From: Epiperipatus broadwayi
Lineage: Eukaryota > Onychophora > Udeonychophora > Euonychophora > Peripatidae
DNA length: 64,000 nucleotides
Direction of reading: 5' to 3'
Assembly (NCBI GenBank): GCA_028023455.1
Contig: JAQFVV010012973.1
Coordinates: forward strand, 48,501-112,500
Part shown: positions 58,741 to 64,000 of the stretch, piece after piece
Layout: each line of letters starts with the position of its first letter
Numbering within the stretch: the stretch's first letter is position 1
Notes under the pieces: generated by a model
Seen by the model: the letters and a program-made list of their open reading frames with translations, nothing else
What the model was told of the DNA's origin: nothing
Database searches by the model: none
Made by a program: the position numbers and the translations under genes

Positions 58741-60121
58741 ACTAACCAACCCCAAATCATTTTTATATGAAAATAACTATTAAGATTAATAAAACCCTCC
58801 CACCATAGCTCACCAAAACAGGGCACAGGGCGCACTAACAATGGTATCTCATTATAGGCTAGATAAATGACACATTCACCTTGTATCCACTGATTAAGTT
58901 TTTTTACTAACTATCATTTTGTATTCTACTAACATTTGGATCATTCCTTTGTATATATCATCTTGTAATCTCACCTAGTTAAAGCTTATTTTCTTTGTAT
59001 TGCCTATCGGTCAAATAAAATTATTTTGAAAGAGAAAAATGAAATACTTCCAGAAATCAGATATCAAACTTTCTAAATAGGAAATGATTGAAAAAAAAAT
59101 GTAATAAAATAGTGTAGCAAATATTTTACCAAAAAACAATAATAATTACTAGGGTATTAAAATTAAAAATCAGAATATAAAATATTATATATGATTAAAA
59201 ATTAAAACAAAAAATTATTAAAAAAACATAAAAATTTCCACATGGTCATCCTCCCTTTGGGGCTTTTTGTAATTATTAATATTTTTGATATCGTTCTAGA
59301 GTTGTTTGTGTTTTTAGTCATGTGATTACTTTATATATATATACATTTTTTTCTCTTTTGGACTGTTACCTATTTATTAATATTTTTGATGAAAATTAGT
59401 TAAATATTAATATATTGTTTTTGAAACTTTATAGTTTTTAAAACTAAACACTAAACATTAATTAAACAACAAAGCTCATCTCCTAATTGTTTCTCCTCTA
59501 CCTGTAAATAATTCTCTTTGAATCTAATATAAATAATATAATTATATATGCATGAAGAAATGCAATAAAACTCTTTTACTACAAACTAAAGTATAATATG
59601 TATATATGAAATAGGTACTATATACTTAAACTAATATAAATTATAAACCACTTACTTCATCAATAAATAGATGTTTAAAGTATTTATTATATGCAGCAAT
59701 TTTTTGTGCAATATCTGTAATGTTTTGATTTTAATATTTAATAATTAAAGGTCACCTATGCATTTGCATACTGTTTAACAAAATAGTTTTGATGAAATAT
59801 CAAATTTTATTTGGCCATCAAAAATATGTTGTTTTTTTTCTTTTGTAAGTTAGTTTAATAATTTTTAACCTATGTCTAATATGTTTTTCCATGTAAGCAG
59901 TTATTTAATTAAGAAGTAAAAATCAAATATACTGCAACAAATTAAGGTTAAAAAAAATACTAGCATAATCAACAAAACATAAATTAGCAAATAACATTTG
60001 ACAAAATAAATAATTGTGCACTGCTCTAAAGGAATAAGTGGTCAAAGATACTCTGTGTCAATATCAAATTGATCCCATCTATTTCTTTTGACACTGTTCC
60101 TTTATTCAGCCTACTACTTGG

Positions 60122-60905
60122 GAATGTTATATTGGTTTAGTAATTTTTTGTTTTAATCTTTAATCTTATGTAATATGGTTTTATAATGATTTATTAATTT
60201 TAATATCCTAGTAATTATTATTTTTTGGTCAAATATTTGCTAGACTATTTTATTTTATTTTATCATTCATTTCCTAATTAGAAATATTTGATATTTTGAT
60301 TTATAGAAGTATTTCATATTTGTTGTGTTTTGGTCACATGATTTTGCTAACATTTTTGTAGTTATTTACTACTATTAATTTTTAATTATTGATTTAAGTT
60401 TTCATATTTGATTGCAGTAGTAATTTGATCTTCTGGTTACGGGATATTTGCTAATCACCTCCCCATGAGCTTGATATCTTGTTTTTTTTTGTTGACATGA
60501 TTATGCTAACACTTTTGTGGTAGTATACTAATAATAATTTGCAAAATAATGTTTTTACATATTTGATTGTGGTAGTAATTTAATTTTGGTTCATGTAATT
60601 ATGCCAGTATACAAGGAGGGGAGTTGGTCCTTTATTAATTATTAATGTGTTTGATATTTTGATTTCTAGAGATTTTTTTTTTGATTGATCTTAGTTCTAT
60701 GAAATATATGTGTTTATATTTTAATTTTATACAGAAATTGTGATTTGTTAATTGTAATGGACAAAATAATTGGAACATGCATCACTGGTGGCCGATGTTA
60801 CCTGACTTCATTTAGTATTTGTTTGTGTTATCAGAGGCTTTAAAACACTCTTCAGAAAACAAAATGACAAAAACTCACTCTAAATTAATACCAAAACTTT
60901 TTATA
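60122..60905 (-). repeat. Right inverted arm with subrepeats
   Basis: Reverse complement of the split left arm. Within it, two units of about 130-150 bp at about 60325-60465 and 60475-60615 share GT(T/C)ACATGATT(A/T)TGCTAACA, TTTTTGT(A/G)GT, TTACATATTTGATTG and GTAGTAATTTGAT or GTAGTAATTTAAT. The arm is thus itself partly a tandem duplication. Confidence 0.65.
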
Positions 60906-60944
60906 TATATATATTTATTAACATAATTTAATCTTTTCACAATT

Positions 60945-61980
60945 TCTATTATTTCTTTATATTTTTCACAATGATTGATGCAACTCTTCAAAATATCCAT
61001 GTAATATCCAATATGGATAGCATTTCCTGAAAATGATGACTGATACTTTTTTGCACTAGTACTCCATTTTTCTGAGTTGTGATGTGAAAGTTACTCATTC
61101 CTACATATGACATATTTCACAAGCAGTCTTATGGATTGCATGAATTTCAAGAGGAATTATATCTTTTGGCTTGTTTTGCAGAAAATACTGTTTTAATGTT
61201 GTAGTATTTCAACATATGTCCAATTATGACTGCAGTTCCCTTTATATAAGAGATTGATACTTTAATAATAATGTTTTTTTTTTAATTTTTTGGACAGTGG
61301 GTAACATAATGCGTTGCTCTATTTATAATATTTTTTTTATTATAACCAGTCATTATTATAACACTCGTTTTCATTAGAGATTCAATTAAAAGAAGAAAGG
61401 GCCTTATAAATAGTGACCTAGTTATTGAAATGATTTGAGCTGGATGATGATAAGATGATGCATTCAAGTGTCTAGAAATATATATATATATGCTTCTATA
61501 TATAGTATTAAAAAGTTATTATTAATTGTTTTGGAATTAAGAATAGCAAAAAAGGAAATTGTTCATCCATTTCTGTATCCATAGAAATTTTATTTGAATA
61601 TGAAAAGTCATTCAGATTTTATATTTTATATTATCAATCAACAAATGTATCATCAGTATATCAAATTCTGATACATAGTTTATAAAAAAATCTAAAACTT
61701 GCGTTTTAAATTCTGTCATAAATAAATTAGCGGAAACATGTGGAATAAGGATCTTATCAAAATTCCAACATATTCTTATTATATTGTCCATTGTAAATAT
61801 TAAAAAAGGTACTAGTAAAGTAATGTTTAACTAGAGTGGTAAAAGGTTTTGTTTACAATAATGATAAACTATATCTAAAGTTTCATCAATTAGTATACTG
61901 CTAAACAGTGAGACAAGCTTAAATTATTAATAAAAAATACCACAATCATTATCAAGATTAGTTAGAGAAGCTATAGAAAA
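60945..61980 (-). mobile_element. Penelope-like element remnant, RT to GIY-YIG start
   Basis: Minus strand, read from about 61.97 kb downward. VSLFSSILIDETLDIVYHYC equals the D-V-x-S-L-F-T-N-(I/V)-P-x-D-x-T-I block. VSANLFMTEFKTQVL equals the S-P-x-x-A-N-x-F-M block, and YTDDTFVD (after a shift) holds the catalytic pair. 61282-61467 matches the post-RT helix and the T-G-Y-N-K-K block, and about 61.17-61.26 kb reads SYIKGTAVIIGHMLKYYNIK then TVFSA, the I-x-G-x-S-x-x-I-x-R-x-L linker. NMSYVGMSN near 61.10 kb is the Y-V-G of GIY-YIG. It ends beside the foldback arm. Highly degraded. Confidence 0.7.
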
Positions 61981-63110
61981 TCTGAAGAAACCAAATTGTA
62001 TTAATAAATATATTAAAACAACCAAACTACTATTTACATAGAAGAGTTTATTAACTAAATTTTTATCCAATTCATTGGTCCTCATTATTTTAAAGTTGAT
62101 TTTCATTTATTATTTAATTTTTTGTTTTTATTTTTTAATTTCATTGGACATCAATATAGTTTACTAGTTCTATTTTATTCTATGATTTTTGTGTTCTATT
62201 TTTATTTATGATTTTTAATTTAAATAATCTTTTACTACAATAGTTTATATTTGCAATGACTACATAACAACTTTAACCATATGGTAATAAATGTTATTTG
62301 CCAATACTTTAATATTCTAAATGGTTAATATTAATAAATTACAATGAATTATAATATATATTGTAACACAAGATCAAGTCACATTGGAGATGAGAAAAAG
62401 CTCTGTTGAGAAAAGTGTATTTATGTTAGATGTGCTTTCTGTCAGATGTAAACTCCACAGAAATAAAGTTAAGATGATTGTATATTTATCCATTTGATAA
62501 CTATAATAATAAATAGCTATCAATATAATCTGAAGCTATGTGTGATTGTAATAATAATAACCACCTCATTATACTAGAATAGATTCATAGTATAATATCC
62601 TAGTATAATCTTTTGTGCATCTACTGTATAGTACTGTGCAATAGGTAAAGAGTTATACCAATACAAACAAGTACGTTTATTCATATAAGGCTGGTGGTTT
62701 AATTTTTTCATTTCCATATTACATGTATAATTAAGTAGATTATTTATCTTAGTGTCCTTAATTAAATTTTGTCAATTATTATTTAAAAGAAATATAACTT
62801 AAAATCAAAATTATATCCATTCTTTTGGATATGATTTAGGTACCAAAGAGATTTTGTTGTATCTTATCATACCTTTTTGGATTCTAAATATTTAATTCTC
62901 TTTTCTTTAATTAACATAATTCTCTAAATTCATTGTAATTAAGTATTATGAAAAGGTGAGACTTAAAATTCAAGACTTTTATAATGCACTAAGCATGCTT
63001 TCATAGAACACTACCACAATCATAATGCTGTACTAATTTAGCAGTTAAAAATTATGCCTATATATGGACATAATTTATTATGTAAATGAGGCTTAAAATG
63101 TAAATGCATT
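61980..63110. other. AT-rich sequence, no gene
   Basis: No gene was recognised between the two Penelope-like remnants. A short inverted pair around 62.56-62.61 kb (TATACTAGAATAGATTCATA with the following TATACTAGG region) is too small to call. Confidence 0.45.
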
Positions 63111-63119
63111 TAAATGTTC

Positions 63120-64000
63120 CATTTTTTCAACAATGGAACACATGATCCTTTCTGTTGGTTGGATTTGGATCATTTGTAATTTCCCAAGTCACCTTATATT
63201 TTCTTTTTCTATCATCTTTTTTAGAAAAAATCATCTTCACATTAGTGGGATTGAAAGTATGCATCATAGCAAGCTTGTGATCAAGGAAAATTGATTTATA
63301 TTCATTATTCTATTTTGCTCTGTTGTATAAGTATATATTCTGGGTGATATTTATAAATCTATTTACCCATGATTCACCATCATATATAGAACTACAAATG
63401 AGGCACAGAATGTGATTTTGTAAACAATTTGGGGGTGTGTTCTGCTGATATTTTATCATTTGAATTATTTAGTAAGTGATTGAAGCAATCCAAAGCTAAC
63501 TCTATAAGTGTCAGGACAATATATTTCTTAGTTTTTTGCAATTCCAGGAACATATGGAAATTTGTAATTTTATTTTTATTTAAATCAGTGCTGATTTTTC
63601 TTGTTAACATATTCCAATTATATCCAAGACTTGTGAGATCATTTATATAAATATCAATATTGTTTTTCTTATCAGCCTCATATAGATTCATGTTTCTGTA
63701 CAAGAAACATTTGAAACCTGCAAGTCTGTTTTCTAAAGGGACCCTTGATTTGGGGTGAACAGCTTCTCTTATTTGAATGGTTTTAAATTCATTTTGAAAT
63801 TGAGTTTCTGATTGATTTTTTTTTAATGTAAAGGTCAAAAAAATTAATCCCCTGATTTTATTTTTGTCTTCCATTTCGATGGTTCATTGGTGATGTATTT
63901 TCAAGATCCAGACATATATTGTTAATCAGTGTTTCAAATGTGCATATAAAAATGTCAATGACATATCTCATGTAAATCTCATTAGACAAAGGATCTAAAT
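63120..64000 (-). mobile_element. Penelope-like element remnant cut by window edge
   Basis: Minus strand. Near the edge, MRYVIDIFICTFE corresponds to R-Y-V-D-D-T-F, with the first D changed to I and D (V-I-D-I). The ORF at 63392-63874 (160 codons) carries the post-RT block LAGFKCFLYRNMNLYEADKK and INDLTSLGYN. In other frames, NRFINITQNIYLYNRAK, then SIFLDHKLAMMHTF and KKDDRKRKYK at about 63.15-63.33 kb, match the GIY-YIG tail of the 1.4 kb copy (SIFLNHKLLS, ENDNRKRKVK). The element continues beyond 64000. Same family as the 1.44-2.64 kb copy. Confidence 0.75.
63392..63874 (-). pseudogene. Penelope-like post-RT region
   Basis: 160 codons, the longest open Penelope-derived frame here. After an N-terminal stretch (MEDKNKIRGLIFLTF) come QFQNEFKTIQIREAVHPKSR and then the VPLENRLAGFKCFLYRNMNL block, followed by IDIYINDLTSLGYN. 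In family members this region links RT to the endonuclease. The C-terminal part (IVLTLIELALDCFNHLL) is not placed with confidence. Confidence 0.65.

Larger units (their letters stand above)
53417..59034 (+). mobile_element. Near full-length Tx1/L1-like LINE inserted in foldback arm
   Basis: Order: GC-richer 5'UTR (53417-53645), ORF1 (from the ATG at 53646 to about 55397), ORF2 (ATG at 55591 to about 58740) with APE endonuclease, RT and C-terminal region, then a 3'UTR with AATAAA (AAATAAAATT) at about 59013. The boundaries come from aligning the host foldback arms, which read straight through if 53417-59034 is removed. AAAAAT at 53411-53416 and 59035-59040 is a likely short target duplication. 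Stops and frameshifts in both ORFs make it inactive. A two-ORF layout with CCHC in ORF1 and APE in ORF2 fits the L1/Tx1 group. Confidence 0.85.
52810..60905. mobile_element. Foldback element with ~0.8-kb inverted arms, split by a LINE
   Basis: Left arm 52810-53416 plus 59035-59240; right arm 60122-60905. The arms are reverse complements of moderate identity over about 780-810 bp. Matching blocks include CTAATTTAGAGTG / CACTCTAAATTAAT at the outer ends, AATTATTTTGTTCATTACAATTAA against TTAATTGTAATGGACAAAATAATT, TCTAGAAATCAAAATAT, and after the LINE AATACTTC...AAATCA and TTACTAGG-ATATTAAAATTA. The loop of about 0.9 kb (59240-60122) has no coding frame. Arms with internal subrepeats recall Foldback-type elements, but the superfamily is not established. 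Confidence 0.75.

Noticed and set aside
1-64000. Bacterial features (operons, CRISPR, riboswitches, terminators)
   Set aside because: The sequence is eukaryotic repeat-rich DNA with SINEs, LINEs and Penelope-like elements. No direct-repeat/spacer array or operon layout is present.

Overview
The window is very AT-rich (roughly three quarters A+T by eye) eukaryotic DNA, almost certainly from an invertebrate animal. It holds no recognisable host gene, no rRNA and no functional tRNA gene. Every protein-like stretch I can identify is a decayed piece of a retrotransposon. Four reverse-transcriptase lineages are present: Penelope-like elements with a GIY-YIG endonuclease, a Tx1/L1-type LINE, an RTE-type LINE and a CR1/Jockey-type LINE with PHD fingers in ORF1. 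There are also tRNA-derived SINEs and several foldback (MITE-like) elements. That mixture is metazoan in character, but I cannot name the species from sequence alone.

Layout. 0-8 kb: a short foldback (478-597), a Penelope-like remnant (1.44-2.64 kb, minus), a Tx1/L1-like fragment (2.85-3.77 kb, minus), a 0.7 kb hairpin with arms of about 340 bp (4.14-4.85 kb), a second Tx1/L1-like fragment (6.34-7.56 kb, minus) and a foldback MITE (7.91-8.09 kb). 8-23 kb: mostly featureless AT-rich DNA, with a diverged tandem repeat of about 70 bp (15.18-15.43 kb), a SINE-like patch (16.3-16.7 kb) and a suspicious homopolymer block including 71 consecutive A (21.2-21.5 kb). 23.0-25.9 kb: a nearly full-length but dead RTE element on the minus strand. 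26-32 kb: no gene; one AAT microsatellite of 26 units.

32.1-35.4 kb (minus): the 5' half of a CR1-like LINE, with duplicated 5'UTR-like repeats, an ORF1 with two PHD-like fingers and the start of an endonuclease. A 90-bp tRNA-derived SINE with a clean 9-bp target-site duplication (TSD) sits in ORF1, and a 39-bp truncated SINE of the same family with its own duplication lies at 35.9 kb. 37.2-37.6 kb: triplet-repeat DNA. 39-42 kb: a short coding-like segment of unknown origin, a single-arm relative of the 4 kb hairpin and two foldbacks. 44.5-46.8 kb: a 5'-truncated Tx1/L1-like LINE (plus) with a duplicated 3'UTR. 49.3-51.7 kb: a 5'-truncated RTE (plus), close kin of the one at 23-26 kb.

52.8-60.9 kb is the most structured part. 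It is a foldback element with imperfect inverted arms of about 0.8 kb that contain internal subrepeats. A near full-length 5.6 kb Tx1/L1-like LINE (ORF1 with CCHC knuckles, ORF2 with endonuclease and reverse transcriptase) has inserted into its left arm. Outside the right arm lie a second Penelope-like remnant (60.95-61.98 kb) and, at the window edge, a third (63.12-64.0 kb), both minus.

None of these copies looks active: each coding region has stops or frameshifts. The window reads as an intergenic or intronic repeat graveyard. Its value lies in nested insertions, unusual foldbacks and tandem duplications inside LINEs rather than in host genes.
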